A DNA stretch of 64,000 nt from positions 248,001 through 312,000 of the forward strand of contig NZ_LDZY01000005.1 in the NCBI RefSeq assembly GCF_001029285.1, given 5' to 3'. This DNA is from Desulfosporosinus acididurans. Its GTDB lineage: Bacteria; Bacillota; Desulfitobacteriia; Desulfitobacteriales; Desulfitobacteriaceae. Made by a program: the position numbers and the translations under genes. The notes beneath the pieces were generated by a model, which worked only from the letters and a program-made list of their open reading frames with translations, made no database searches and was not told the origin of the DNA. Below are positions 17,530 through 26,859 of this stretch, in pieces; within the stretch, counting starts at the first letter, position 1; every line of letters begins with the position of its first letter.

Positions 17530-18549
17530 TTACTGATACAATTTAATATTTTTAAGATGTTCTGCATAGGTCTTGGCAAAGACATGATATCCGTCTTTTT
17601 TCGCCACATAATATAAATAATCCGTTTGAGCGGGATACAAAGCCGCTTGCAAAGAAGCATCTCCGGGGTTGGCAATCGGCCCCGGAGGTAAGCCGCGGTG
17701 AAGATAGGTATTATACGGTGAAGGTATCTGAAGATCCTTGTTATGGAGTTTTGCTTTGGGCGTATCCAATAAAAATTGAATCGTAGCATCAACCTGAAGA
17801 GGCATGTTGCGCTTCAAGCGATTCATTATTACCGAAGCGATCAGCGGGCGATCTGTTTCCTTTGCTGCCTCTTTTTCTATCAAAGAAGCTAGGGTTACCC
17901 ACTGAAGTACCGTAAGCTTTGTACTGCTCAGCCGAGTTTGAACCTCAGGTGTCATTTCCTTGGCAAATTGCTGCAGAAATATATCAATCACAGCGTGAGG
18001 ACTCGCTTTGGGATCGATGAAATAGGTGTTCGGGGAAAGAAAACCTTCTAAACGGTGAATTCCTGCCGGAGTCCCTTTAAGAAAAGAATAGGGGAAAGAA
18101 TCTTCCGCGACAACCTTTGTATAGTCTTCTTTACTGCCGAGGCCTTTCTGGACGAGGACATCAATAATCTGCTCCGTGGAATAACCTTCGGGAATAGTTA
18201 TCCTAATGGAATTGGAAACCTCTTCCCTTTTGATTAACCGCTCGATAATTTCAGCTGGTGTCATAGTAGGTGATAGCATATAATCCCCAGCAAACATTTT
18301 AAAATTTGTCTTCTGCATTCGCACTAACCAACGAAACAAATTGGCACTACGAATAAGATGACGCTGTTCTAATTCAGTAGCTAATTGATCCGTTGTTGTT
18401 CCTGAAGTGATAGTAATTGTAACGCTGTTCCCTGTTGAAGAGTAAGGTTTAGTAGCCCAAGACCACCACGACAACAATATGATGCTCCCTGCGAGTAAAA
18501 ATAAAGCTATTCCCGCACGTAAATCCTTACTCTTTTTCTTTCCGGACAC
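17530..18549 (-). CDS. mltG: Endolytic murein transglycosylase MltG
   Basis: After a short basic head and one membrane span (about residues 11-29) comes a LysM-like region and the YceG domain with the catalytic ASLIEKEA motif, VIMNRL, QVDATIQ and SPYNTYLHRGLPPGPIANPG. MltG cleaves nascent glycan strands at the outer membrane face and limits their length. At 339 residues it is full length. The GTG start is as listed. It lies 38 bases after the VanW gene and is likely co-transcribed with it. Confidence 0.93.
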   Translation of the reverse strand: MSGKKKSKDLRAGIALFLLAGSIILLSWWSWATKPYSSTGNSVTITITSGTTTDQLATELEQRHLIRSANLFRWLVRMQKTNFKMFAGDYMLSPTMTPAEIIERLIKREEVSNSIRITIPEGYSTEQIIDVLVQKGLGSKEDYTKVVAEDSFPYSFLKGTPAGIHRLEGFLSPNTYFIDPKASPHAVIDIFLQQFAKEMTPEVQTRLSSTKLTVLQWVTLASLIEKEAAKETDRPLIASVIMNRLKRNMPLQVDATIQFLLDTPKAKLHNKDLQIPSPYNTYLHRGLPPGPIANPGDASLQAALYPAQTDYLYYVAKKDGYHVFAKTYAEHLKNIKLYQ

Positions 18550-18587
18550 ATTTCCACACTCTCTTTCCCCGAAAGCCCCAGGTAAGC

Positions 18588-19976
18588 TTATGTACCGATC
18601 AGCAAGATGCGATTGGCCGGTTCATAAGAATCTCGGCCTAAAAACTGCTTTGTCACATGGCCTTTTTCATCCTGGATTACTTTCCACACATTGACAACTA
18701 TTCCTTTGGTACCAATTTGGTCTACCTTTACTCTGCCTCTCGGTAATTTAGAATCATAACGACGTATCGTTTTATAGTTCCTAACTTTTACGATTTGTCG
18801 TTCAAGACGAACGGTCTTTCCTGTCTTTTTCCCATAAAGCTTAATCGTCAGTACCCCTGGCTTAACCTCAGTTCGCATATAAGCCAAGCTGCCTGTATTA
18901 TTCCTAAATTTAAAATCGATGTTGGGGTAATTGACGGTAGCGTCCTGGCCCGCCGGAATATATGACACTGCTACATCATGGTGTTTTCGTTCAACGACCT
19001 CAAAATTACTGAGGAGAACTGCATTGTAGAGGGTTGAGGAAACTTGGCATACGCCCCCTCCCGTCCCCTTAACATACTCGCCATTAATAATAACATAGGC
19101 TTCTTTATATCCCGTTTGAGGCTCCCTTGGTCCTACTGCATTATTAAAAGAAAACACAGCCCCAGGATTGATTACTTTGCCGTCTAAAGCCTTAGCGGCC
19201 GCAGTTAAGTTAGCTGAACGATTGGTTTCTCCGACGGCAAACTTTGTACTAAATTCGCCAAGGACAGAACCCGACAAAGACTCGATGGATTCAGTCGTAA
19301 CTTTCGCTGGAACTTCAACCAACGGAGCCTTAATTTTTGAGGGCACTTCAGAAAGAGAACTATTCTGAAGGTTATTTATTAGTTGATCTACCTCAACTTT
19401 TCTGCCCTTCTGCGCAGGAGTGATGACAACTTTATCATTTTGAATTTTAAAGGTTGCATCTTTTGCTGGTTGATTAAATTTCTTGAATTTTTCTTTCAGA
19501 ACCTTAGCAGCCAATTCAGGATTAGCTTTTAGAACACTTGGTATAACGTTAACGTTATTTTGATTTTGAGATTGACTTTGTGGTTGATTTTGACGTTGTT
19601 GGGCGTTTTCCAGAGTTTTTTCAACATCAACTTCAAATCCCAACTCCTTTAAAGTGATGGGAATCTCCGTTTCATTGTACAACAGGACACGAGATTCTTC
19701 CAGCTTGTCCTTCGCCCAATCGTTAATTTTGCGGGAGGCTTCACTTACAGGGATATTACTTAAATCCAGATCATTATCTACTTTTGTCCCCTGAGGAATT
19801 ACCTGACTTCCTTCGTTAACCTCATCAACCTCATTAACCTCTTTATCCGGCTTCACAGAGCTTTGAGTGGACGGTCTCGGGGTATTGAAGTTAAGCTTAG
19901 ATTGATTAGAAAAGGGACTGCATCCTCCAATAAGCCAACATAAAACAATACTTAGAAATATAATAATAGTTTTCAA
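18588..19976 (-). CDS. VanW family lipoprotein
   Basis: The product begins with a hydrophobic signal ending LIGGC, a lipobox predicting lipid anchoring. Residues about 60-230 resemble the peptidoglycan-binding region that precedes VanW domains, with a Gln/Asn-rich insert near 125-140. The VanW domain follows with FSTKFAVGETNRSANL, PGAVFSFN, GTGGGVCQVSSTLYNAVL and ERKHHDVAVSY, then a beta-rich G5-like end. VanW proteins are envelope proteins of uncertain activity. A TTG start at 19976 is preferred because GGAGG lies 8 bases upstream; an earlier in-frame GTG overlaps that site. Confidence 0.85.
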   Translation of the reverse strand: MKTIIIFLSIVLCWLIGGCSPFSNQSKLNFNTPRPSTQSSVKPDKEVNEVDEVNEGSQVIPQGTKVDNDLDLSNIPVSEASRKINDWAKDKLEESRVLLYNETEIPITLKELGFEVDVEKTLENAQQRQNQPQSQSQNQNNVNVIPSVLKANPELAAKVLKEKFKKFNQPAKDATFKIQNDKVVITPAQKGRKVEVDQLINNLQNSSLSEVPSKIKAPLVEVPAKVTTESIESLSGSVLGEFSTKFAVGETNRSANLTAAAKALDGKVINPGAVFSFNNAVGPREPQTGYKEAYVIINGEYVKGTGGGVCQVSSTLYNAVLLSNFEVVERKHHDVAVSYIPAGQDATVNYPNIDFKFRNNTGSLAYMRTEVKPGVLTIKLYGKKTGKTVRLERQIVKVRNYKTIRRYDSKLPRGRVKVDQIGTKGIVVNVWKVIQDEKGHVTKQFLGRDSYEPANRILLIGT

Positions 19977-20064
19977 TGCCCACACCTCCACTTTCGTGGA
20001 TTTAGTATTTCCGTTGTTTTGTAGCTTTATAGTTAAGATTTGGTCCTTTTAAAAATATACCAAT

Positions 20065-20125
20065 ATTAAAAAAACAAATGACAGAAGAAACTCACTAGAA
20101 ACAACTCAGTGAGGTCTTCTGTCAT
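20065..20125 (-). terminator. Rho-independent terminator after DUF1292 gene
   Basis: On the minus strand ACAGAAGA and CCTCACT pair with AGTGAG and TTCTGT, followed by TTTGTTTTTTTA. It separates the ruvX/DUF1292 genes from the VanW gene. Confidence 0.8.
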
Positions 20126-20166
20126 TATGTAAACCGCTAATCTAAGATCTTTAATTAGTCCTTGTC

Positions 20167-20493
20167 TTAGTCCTCTTCAGATTCGACTAAGTTTTCCCAG
20201 GCGTCAGCTACTTTTTCCCACTCTTCATCATCTTCAATGTCGAGCAGCATTTCGCCGCCCTCATCATCTTTACCGAGCTTAAGAATAATGGCTTCATCAG
20301 CATCTTCATCTTCGGAGTCCTCCTCCGAAATAGGCATCAGCACAAAATAGGTTGATCCATCGACTTCCAAAGTGTCAAGATGAAGAAACTCATGGTCTTT
20401 TCCTTCATCATCAGTAAGTACAACTGTGTCAAATTCCTCAGCGTCATGCTCATGCTCATGCTCATGGTCGTGGTCGTGTTTATGTTCAGACAT
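20167..20493 (-). CDS. DUF1292 family protein with His/Asp/Glu-rich N-terminus
   Basis: The acidic 108-residue protein matches DUF1292 (YrzB of Bacillus): a strand-rich core with VVLTDDEGKDHEFLHLDTLEVDG and YFVLMPI, then a very acidic tail. The first 20 residues alternate His with Asp or Glu, a likely metal-binding stretch. The ATG at 20493 follows AGAGGTG by 6 bases. Position after ruvX repeats the conserved alaS-ireB-ruvX-DUF1292 order. Function of the family is unknown. Confidence 0.88.
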   Translation of the reverse strand: MSEHKHDHDHEHEHEHDAEEFDTVVLTDDEGKDHEFLHLDTLEVDGSTYFVLMPISEEDSEDEDADEAIILKLGKDDEGGEMLLDIEDDEEWEKVADAWENLVESEED

Positions 20494-20556
20494 GTATTTC
20501 ACCTCTTATCTAAGAATATGGACATTGTACTATTGTAGGTAATGATTGTCAAATAT

Positions 20557-20979
20557 TCAATTAGGAATATTTCTCGCATGCCTGCGATCCAAATATCCTT
20601 GCAGAATAAAGACCGCCGCCATCTTGTCAATCACTTGCTTCCTTTTGCCCCGAGAAACATCAGCTTCTAACAAAGTCCTCTGGGCAGCCACCGTGCTGAG
20701 ACGCTCATCCCACCGCTCTACAGGAAGTCCAAACTCTGCAAGCAAACGCTCCACAAATTCATCCGTCAAAGCACAGCGCGGCCCCAACGTACCATTCATA
20801 TTCTTCGGATAACCAATAACGATCTCAGACACCTCATACTCCTTAAGCAATTCCCCTAATTCCTCAATCTCCTTCGGGGAGCGTCGAATAGTCTTAACTC
20901 CCTGCGCCGTCAAAAACAACGCATCACTCACCGCCACCCCAATCGTCTTAGAACCAAAATCCAAACCCATAATCCGCAT
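20557..20979 (-). CDS. ruvX: RuvX (YqgF) putative Holliday junction resolvase / rRNA processing nuclease
   Basis: The 140-residue protein has the RNase H-like fold signatures [16 protein letters not shown] at the start, [10 protein letters not shown] in the middle and WDERLST near residue 94. The family is implicated in 16S pre-rRNA end processing and in junction resolution. It is full length. It lies in the conserved block downstream of alaS and ireB, separated from them by the reductase gene, which is an insertion relative to Bacillus order. Confidence 0.92.
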   Translation of the reverse strand: MRIMGLDFGSKTIGVAVSDALFLTAQGVKTIRRSPKEIEELGELLKEYEVSEIVIGYPKNMNGTLGPRCALTDEFVERLLAEFGLPVERWDERLSTVAAQRTLLEADVSRGKRKQVIDKMAAVFILQGYLDRRHARNIPN

Positions 20980-21201
20980 CCAAATCCACCTTCCCTAACC
21001 CACATCATCCCCGTCCTCTCCATACCTGCAGAGACGGGCCGATTTGACCCCAGTCATTTCCCGCTCACAAGACCCTTGAGCAAGGGGAGCGACATAGCCG
21101 GAGCTGAGCGATTTACGCTAGTTTGCGAAGCGGAGCCCATGCCACTCCCCCCGACCCCAAAGTCTCTCAAAAGCAGAAAGGAAAATCGCCCGACTCCCCA
21201 C

Positions 21202-22143
21202 CTAAACAATTTTCAAGCAAAAATGCGGACATACCCTCCCGCAATACCCGCAGAGCACACAGGCCTCCTGATCCACAACAGCCGTCTTCTCAATATGTAA
21301 AGCATTCTGTGGGCAAGCCTCCTGACAGCGTCCACATCCTTCACACCAGTCTGCAATATAAAGCTTCCTTGGTTTATGCTTAACCTTTTCTCGAAGAGCT
21401 TGAGGTACCTCTTGGCCGGACACCAGAAGAAGATTATAATCCACTTCATCAGGACTCGACATTCCTAAAGCCATAGCCTGAATACCCGGAACCTTTTTGA
21501 TGAAATCAATAGCCTTTTGAGGATCTTGGCTTAGGTGACCGCCTCCAAACACTTTCATAGCATAAATTCCAACCCCGATCTCTGCGGCAAAGGACAGAGC
21601 CTGCAGCATATCATCCAAAGTGCCGTCAATAATCCCCAGTCCCTGGTAATTTATAATCGGGTGAATAACATCCAGCCCTGGCTGAAGGGCGCCCGCACGA
21701 ACACCGTCTACAGCATGGGTAGAGATGCCAATCCAGCGCACCAACCCTTTTTCTTTGGCCCGCAGCAGTTCCTCCCAAGCTCTTGAATGTCCCTTTAACG
21801 TCAGAGCACTTTCTTGTTCATGAAGCAAAAAGAAATCCAGAACATCCCTATTCAGTTCTGAACGCGCTTTCTCGAGGCTTTTACGCAAGTCTTGTTCTGT
21901 AACGGCATAAGATTTACTAATAATTCGAACCTGAGGGTAATTCTTGACAGCTTGTGCTATTTGCCCGTAGTTATCGTATATTTCTGCAGTGTCAATCCAG
22001 TTGATCCCCCGTTCAAGAGCATACTTTAAAACGTCGACTCCCTGAGCTTCAGTAACTCGCCCCTGCAAAGGGGAAATCGCCAGACTTCCAAAACAAATCT
22101 CAGACACTAACGGCCCCCATGAACCTAGTTTAACCTGATTCAT
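21202..22143 (-). CDS. Aldo/keto reductase with C-terminal 2[4Fe-4S] ferredoxin domain
   Basis: Residues 1-245 form an aldo/keto reductase barrel (CFGSLAISPLQG, DTAEIYDNYG with the catalytic Tyr, a Lys in IISKSY and the LLHEQ strand). The last 60 residues carry two ferredoxin motifs, CEGCGRCQEACP and CVLCGYCGRVCP. Such fusions are frequent in anaerobes and probably link NAD(P)H or small-molecule oxidoreduction to ferredoxin. The substrate cannot be told. It sits between ireB and ruvX, downstream of a terminator, so likely has its own promoter. Confidence 0.88.
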   Translation of the reverse strand: MNQVKLGSWGPLVSEICFGSLAISPLQGRVTEAQGVDVLKYALERGINWIDTAEIYDNYGQIAQAVKNYPQVRIISKSYAVTEQDLRKSLEKARSELNRDVLDFFLLHEQESALTLKGHSRAWEELLRAKEKGLVRWIGISTHAVDGVRAGALQPGLDVIHPIINYQGLGIIDGTLDDMLQALSFAAEIGVGIYAMKVFGGGHLSQDPQKAIDFIKKVPGIQAMALGMSSPDEVDYNLLLVSGQEVPQALREKVKHKPRKLYIADWCEGCGRCQEACPQNALHIEKTAVVDQEACVLCGYCGRVCPHFCLKIV

Positions 22144-22257
22144 CTCTGTCTCCTTCCCTTGTTAAAGTCTTTAAGCGCTTTACGTACTTTTCCATCCCCG
22201 GCAGCTCAGAGCAGCCGCAATCTCTGCTCCTTCACTGGCCAAAACCCTGATAAAAGT

Positions 22258-22300
22258 AACAAACTCCGCACCACGATCAGTGATGCGGAGTTTCAAAACG
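22258..22300 (-). terminator. Rho-independent terminator after ireB
   Basis: AAACTCCGCA and TGCGGAGTTT form a 10-bp stem with a 13-base loop. On the minus strand the stem is followed by the T-rich TTTGTTACTTTTAT. It would end the alaS-ireB transcript. Confidence 0.8.
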
Positions 22301-22339
22301 TTAATTATCCCTGCCCCTGACACCAAGGCCAGTTTTGCT

Positions 22340-22594
22340 TTATTTCTCCTGCAAGTAGGACTTAACGAGTTCTTCGATCAGCTCAAAGCGTTCAAGTTTA
22401 CGAATCATTGCCCGTGCCTGATTGTGGCTGGTTATATAGACCGGGTCACCCGACATGAGATAACCCACCATTTGGTTAATAGGGTCATATCCTTTTTCTT
22501 GTAAGGCCGCATAAACTTTCTGCAGAACCTCACGCGCGGATATATCTTCTTCCCCGACAGCCTTAAACATCATGGTTTCTTCCATACGATCCAT
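22340..22594 (-). CDS. ireB: IreB family regulatory phosphoprotein (DUF965)
   Basis: The 84-residue protein ([58 protein letters not shown] in separate parts) matches IreB/YrzL. In Enterococcus IreB is phosphorylated by the PASTA kinase IreK on N-terminal threonines and tunes cell-wall stress responses; here the N-terminus has MEETMMF with one Thr. It follows alaS as in most Firmicutes. Confidence 0.92.
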   Translation of the reverse strand: MDRMEETMMFKAVGEEDISAREVLQKVYAALQEKGYDPINQMVGYLMSGDPVYITSHNQARAMIRKLERFELIEELVKSYLQEK

Positions 22595-22666
22595 TTTCCT
22601 GTCCCCCTTTCGCTGTCCTTTGTTTACCTACTAACTATATATTCTCGCTGTCCTAGTCCTTCTCCT

Positions 22667-25297
22667 CTATTTCTTTAATAATCCACGAAGAATCGTTGGC
22701 ACTCGATCTATGGCCTCACCCAGCTTACTGGGGTCTTTCCCTCCGGCTTGCGCCATATCGGGACGGCCGCCGCCGCTCCCGCCGGCGATTTTCGCGACTT
22801 CCTTAATAATCTGTCCGGCATGAAGCCCGCTTAAACCTGTTGGGCTGACAGTTGTAACAAAGTTTACCTTTCCTTCATGGACAGCTCCCAAAACTATAAC
22901 TCCGGCCTTCAATTTACCGCGCAAAAGATCTGCCATCTGCCGAAGCCCTTCCATATCAGAGGCCTGAACTTGAGCAGCAAGTACAGAAATTCCTTCAATC
23001 TCAGCAACGCGGTTTAGCAAACCTTCCGCTTCATTTTTGCTGAGCTTTGCCTGAAGCTGCGAAATATCTCGCTCCAGATCCTTGACTTGAGCAACAAGAC
23101 CTTGAACTCGTTTGCCCACATCTGTCGGTTGAGCTTTGAGCACTTGAGCAACTTCCATTACTTGCTCATCAAGGGAACGGAGATAATTCAAGGCTTCTAA
23201 ACCTGCCACGGCTTCGATTCTGCGTAAACCGGCACCAATTCCGCCTTCACTGAGAATTTTAACCAGTCCGATTTCTCCCGTGCTGTGAACGTGAGTTCCG
23301 CCGCACAATTCCTTACTGAAGGTTTCCATGGTTACAACACGAACTCTTTCACCATATTTTTCGCCAAAAAGAGCAGTAGCTCCGCTTTGTTTAGCCTCAT
23401 CCAAAGACATTTCCGTAGCATCAACGGTCATATTTTTCAAGACTGCCTCATTAATAAGGCCTTCAACGGCTTTTAGATCATCTGGAGTTAGGGGGGAAAA
23501 ATGAGTAAAGTCAAAACGCAAGCGCTCTGTTGTCACCAAAGACCCTGCTTGCTGCACATGTTCCCCAAGAACGGAACGCAGTGCCGCTTGTAAGAGATGT
23601 GTGGCGCTGTGATGCCGTGCTGTTGCCATACGATCCGAATTATCAACAGCTGCTTCTACGGTTTCTCCGACATGCAAAACCCCGGTCAGAATCTCAACCC
23701 GATGGTATAGGGTTCCCGTAACACCTTTTTTTACCTCCAAGACTCGAGCCTCCGCCCGTGAGGTTTTCAAGACGCCCTTATCTGAGACTTGACCGCCGCT
23801 TTCGGCATAAAAGGGTGTTTCAGCCAAGAAAACAGTAACTTCTTCGCCTTCGCCGGCATCTTGCCTATCTTCCCCATCCACAAATAAACCGACGATCTTT
23901 GTCGTATTGGAGATTTGCTGATAACCTACAAAAGGCGTTACTCCCAATGCTTTAACTTTTTGAACCAAATCCGCACTTTCAGCGACAGCCCGCATCTGCT
24001 GAGACTGTTCCTTGGCTCGCTGACGGTGTTCTTCAGCAGAAGTTTGGAAGGATGGCATATCTACAGAAAGTCCTTGTTCCGCCAAAATTTCTTCTGTCAA
24101 TTCCACGGGAAAGCCGTAAGTCTCATAAAGGTAAAAAGCATCAGGGCCGGCTAAAACCGTTTCTCCCTTCTCAATTAGCTCTTTGACCTTATCTTGCAGC
24201 ATTTGCATTCCTTGTTCCAACGTTGCCTGAAAGTTTTTCTCTTCTAAATTCAAATGATTAATAATAAAATTCTCATTTTCAATCAGCTCAGGATAGGCTT
24301 GAGCATAATCTCTTTGAATAATTCGAAATACCGACTCCAAAAATGGTTTATCAATCCCAAGAAGTTTGGCATAGCGAACTGCACGTCGCAAAATACGGCG
24401 TAAAACATACCCTCGTCCTTCATTATTCGGCCGAATTCCGTCTGCCAGCATAAAGGAAATCGCCCTTACATGATCAGAAACTACTTTCAAAGCAAGATCA
24501 TTTTTAGGATTCTCCTTATACTTTATGCCCACAAGACTGGCAACAAAATCAATAATCGGGCGGAATAAGTCCGTATCGAAATTAGTCTCCACTCCTTGCA
24601 TAACAGAAGCAATCCGTTCCAACCCCATCCCTGTATCAATATTTTGTTTAGGCAAAGGTGTTAGAACTCCGGCCTCATCTCGATTATACTGCATGAATAC
24701 CAAATTCCAAATCTCCAAAAAGCGGTCGCAATCACATCCTACGGCACAATCCGGTTGTCCGCACCCTCTGGACTCACCGAGATCAACATAGATTTCCGAA
24801 CAAGGCCCGCAAGGTCCTGTCGGGCCGGCTGCCCAAAAGTTTTCCGGATCTCCAACGATTCTTTCCGGCTTAACACCGGCTTTTTCAAGCCATAGTTTTT
24901 TCGCTTCCTCATCTTCCGGATAAACGGTAATCCAAAGCTTCTCGGCAGGAATTTTCAAGACTTCAGTTACATATTCCCAGGCCCAGGGAATTACTTCATT
25001 TTTAAAATAATCGCCAAACGAAAAATTTCCCAACATCTCAAAATATGTATGATGGCGTGCGGTTTTCCCCACCTCTTCCAGATCCGGCGTACGCACACAT
25101 TTCTGAGCCGTTGTGGCTCTGGGAAATGGCGGCTCAACGCGGCGCTGAAAGTACGGCTTAAAGGGAACCATGCCCGCAACCGTTAGCAACAAGGTTGGAT
25201 CATCTTTAGGAATGAGCGAAGCACTAGGTAATATCTTATGCCCTCTCTCCTCAAAAAACTTGCGAAACATATCCCTTAATTGATTACCTGTATACAT
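22667..25297 (-). CDS. alaS: Alanyl-tRNA synthetase
   Basis: The enzyme charges tRNA-Ala. The catalytic domain starts MYTGNQLRDMFRKFFEERGH and includes KCVRTPDLEEVG and YFEMLGNFSFGDYFK; an editing domain has HHSATHLLQAALR and CGGTHV; a C-terminal coiled coil and GGSGGGRPDMAQAGG tail complete the protein (876 residues, usual length). The ATG at 25297 after AAAGGAG is chosen because the 37 codons upstream do not match the family and lie in the leader. It is followed by ireB. Confidence 0.97.
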   Translation of the reverse strand: MYTGNQLRDMFRKFFEERGHKILPSASLIPKDDPTLLLTVAGMVPFKPYFQRRVEPPFPRATTAQKCVRTPDLEEVGKTARHHTYFEMLGNFSFGDYFKNEVIPWAWEYVTEVLKIPAEKLWITVYPEDEEAKKLWLEKAGVKPERIVGDPENFWAAGPTGPCGPCSEIYVDLGESRGCGQPDCAVGCDCDRFLEIWNLVFMQYNRDEAGVLTPLPKQNIDTGMGLERIASVMQGVETNFDTDLFRPIIDFVASLVGIKYKENPKNDLALKVVSDHVRAISFMLADGIRPNNEGRGYVLRRILRRAVRYAKLLGIDKPFLESVFRIIQRDYAQAYPELIENENFIINHLNLEEKNFQATLEQGMQMLQDKVKELIEKGETVLAGPDAFYLYETYGFPVELTEEILAEQGLSVDMPSFQTSAEEHRQRAKEQSQQMRAVAESADLVQKVKALGVTPFVGYQQISNTTKIVGLFVDGEDRQDAGEGEEVTVFLAETPFYAESGGQVSDKGVLKTSRAEARVLEVKKGVTGTLYHRVEILTGVLHVGETVEAAVDNSDRMATARHHSATHLLQAALRSVLGEHVQQAGSLVTTERLRFDFTHFSPLTPDDLKAVEGLINEAVLKNMTVDATEMSLDEAKQSGATALFGEKYGERVRVVTMETFSKELCGGTHVHSTGEIGLVKILSEGGIGAGLRRIEAVAGLEALNYLRSLDEQVMEVAQVLKAQPTDVGKRVQGLVAQVKDLERDISQLQAKLSKNEAEGLLNRVAEIEGISVLAAQVQASDMEGLRQMADLLRGKLKAGVIVLGAVHEGKVNFVTTVSPTGLSGLHAGQIIKEVAKIAGGSGGGRPDMAQAGGKDPSKLGEAIDRVPTILRGLLKK

Positions 25298-25326
25298 TCG
25301 AAAACACTCCTTTAGATTCATCGCAC

Positions 25327-25390
25327 TAAAAAATAATCCCTTCCCCACAACTGTCAGGGACGAGATGTTTCGAGCTGCTACCCTGCTTAA
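25327..25390 (-). promoter_or_regulatory. Decayed T-box-like antiterminator/terminator in the alaS leader
   Basis: On the minus strand AGCAGGGTAGCAGCTCG is followed by CATCTCGTCCCTGACAG, then AGGGA and TTATTTTTT. This recalls a T-box core (AGGGTGG-ACCGCG ... CGTCCCT) and its terminator, but the UGG that pairs with the tRNA CCA end is changed to UAG, and only about 65 bases separate the core from a good promoter, too little for Stem I. It may act only as an attenuator-like terminator. Confidence 0.4.
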
Positions 25391-25447
25391 TTTCGGGCTA
25401 AAAAACACGTATTCTCATTCGTTTACACAAATTCTCATTATTTCTAA

Positions 25448-25477
25448 AGTATATACAGGTAAGGACTTCTTTGTCAA
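25448..25477 (-). promoter_or_regulatory. Vegetative promoter of alaS
   Basis: A TTGACA box (25472-25477) and a TATACT box (25448-25453) with an 18-base spacer lie just past the stop of the upstream permease gene and point towards alaS. Confidence 0.65.
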
Positions 25478-25482
25478 CCGTC

Positions 25483-26541
25483 TCAAACTTGGGGCGAGAC
25501 GAGCTTGTTGTAAAAATGCCGAAGTAATACCCGAATCACGGCGGCACATGGAACTGCAAGCAGCATTCCCCAAAATCCTGCGATCTCGCCGCCGGCTAAG
25601 AGGGCAAACATAACCCAGAGAGGATGAAGTCCCACACTGTCTCCCATTAATTTTGGAGATATTATATTTCCTTCAATTTGTTGGACAACCAAGATAACCA
25701 GAGCAACTTTTAAAGCCATTCCCGGAGACTTGGTTAGGGCCAACAAGACTGAAGGCACAGCGCCGATCACAGGCCCAAAATAAGGGATTAAATCAAACAC
25801 CCCGCATATTAAACCGATAAGCAAAGCATACTCCATCCCCACCAGCTTTACCCCAATACCGATGAGTAATCCTACAATAACGGCAACAGCCAAATCCCCC
25901 CGGACAAATCGACGCACCGTATGGCTAATGTCCTGCCACAGACGTCTCCATTCCATACGCTGACGTTGAGGAACCAAACGATAAAATCGAATACTGATTT
26001 TCTTCCAATCAGCCAATAAATAAATCGTGATTACCGGCGATAGTATGTAAAGGGTTACTGTAGACAAGAGACCCGGCAAACCGGCGATAACCTTATTGAG
26101 TCGATCGGCAAGTATGATTTCTCCTTGTCCAAGATGTTGATCGATAACCATCGCCACGCGATCAGGCAATCCACTGGCTTTAAAATGATTCCTAAACTTC
26201 TCGATTTCTTCGTTAATTGTCTGGATCGTCGCCGGTAAAATTGATACTAATTTTCCAAGTTCCGTATAGACAATTGGCAGAATCAAGAAAACAGCCAATG
26301 CTATGATTATTAGAATTACGATAAATACCACGGCAATTGCTTTATTGCGGCTAATTCCCTGCTTTTCGAGACCATCAACAAATGGGTTCATTAAATAGGC
26401 CAACAAAAAGCCCATAACAAAGGGGCCTAAAATTGTTTTAACTTTTAGGAGCAAAAGTATTCCTAAAACAAGACAAGCAACGCCAAACAACCATTTCCAA
26501 GGAATATTCTTCCAATAGGGACGGCTTATATTTGCATCCAT
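25483..26541 (-). CDS. AI-2E family (TqsA/YrrI-like) membrane protein
   Basis: The 352-residue protein has about eight membrane spans with a soluble middle region, and conserved stretches PFVMGFLLAYLMNPFVDGLEK, PYFGPVIGAVPSVLLAL and QIEGNIISPKLMG (read separately). This is the AI-2E transporter family, whose members export quorum signals or act as Na+/H+ antiporters; the substrate here is unknown. Bacillus yrrI holds the same place next to alaS. Confidence 0.88.
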   Translation of the reverse strand: MDANISRPYWKNIPWKWLFGVACLVLGILLLLKVKTILGPFVMGFLLAYLMNPFVDGLEKQGISRNKAIAVVFIVILIIIALAVFLILPIVYTELGKLVSILPATIQTINEEIEKFRNHFKASGLPDRVAMVIDQHLGQGEIILADRLNKVIAGLPGLLSTVTLYILSPVITIYLLADWKKISIRFYRLVPQRQRMEWRRLWQDISHTVRRFVRGDLAVAVIVGLLIGIGVKLVGMEYALLIGLICGVFDLIPYFGPVIGAVPSVLLALTKSPGMALKVALVILVVQQIEGNIISPKLMGDSVGLHPLWVMFALLAGGEIAGFWGMLLAVPCAAVIRVLLRHFYNKLVSPQV

Positions 26542-26599
26542 TAATAACCACGCCCCTCGCCATGTTCATTCGTTTTACAATTCCTACAATACCAATATA

Positions 26600-26626
26600 G
26601 AAAAAGCGCGCAAAGCGCGCGCTTTA
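26600..26626 (-). terminator. Rho-independent terminator after the zinc-ribbon gene
   Basis: AGCGCGC and GCGCGCT pair around a short loop; the minus strand continues with TTTTTC. It ends the PRC-barrel/zinc-ribbon transcript ahead of the permease gene. Confidence 0.7.
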
Positions 26627-26664
26627 GCAATACCTGCAATAGAGTTTGATTACTGCCAACCAAG

Positions 26665-26859
26665 TTATTCAACTGCGGCATTCGGTGGCTCTTGATCCAG
26701 AGCAGGATCGTTCCAAGCTACTAAAGAACCGTCTTCTGCTAAATCGTAAACGACAACTTTGTCTGTTTGAGTTGTGAATTCCACACAACAATCCCAGCAA
26801 TAATACTGTTCGACTCCGACCTTACCTATGGCGCGCCCCGAGCAAACCGGACAATTCAT
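26665..26859 (-). CDS. Small zinc-ribbon protein
   Basis: The 64-residue protein has two CxxC knuckles (CPVC at residues 3-6 and CWDC near 21-24) typical of a zinc ribbon, then a short acidic tail without further motif. Its ATG overlaps the stop of the PRC-barrel gene in an ATGA arrangement, so the two are translationally coupled. Function unknown. Confidence 0.75.
   Translation of the reverse strand: MNCPVCSGRAIGKVGVEQYYCWDCCVEFTTQTDKVVVYDLAEDGSLVAWNDPALDQEPPNAAVE

Noticed and set aside
21055-21090. CCCTTG/CAAGGG hairpin between ruvX and the reductase gene
   Set aside because: The stem is only six base pairs and is not followed by a T run on either strand.
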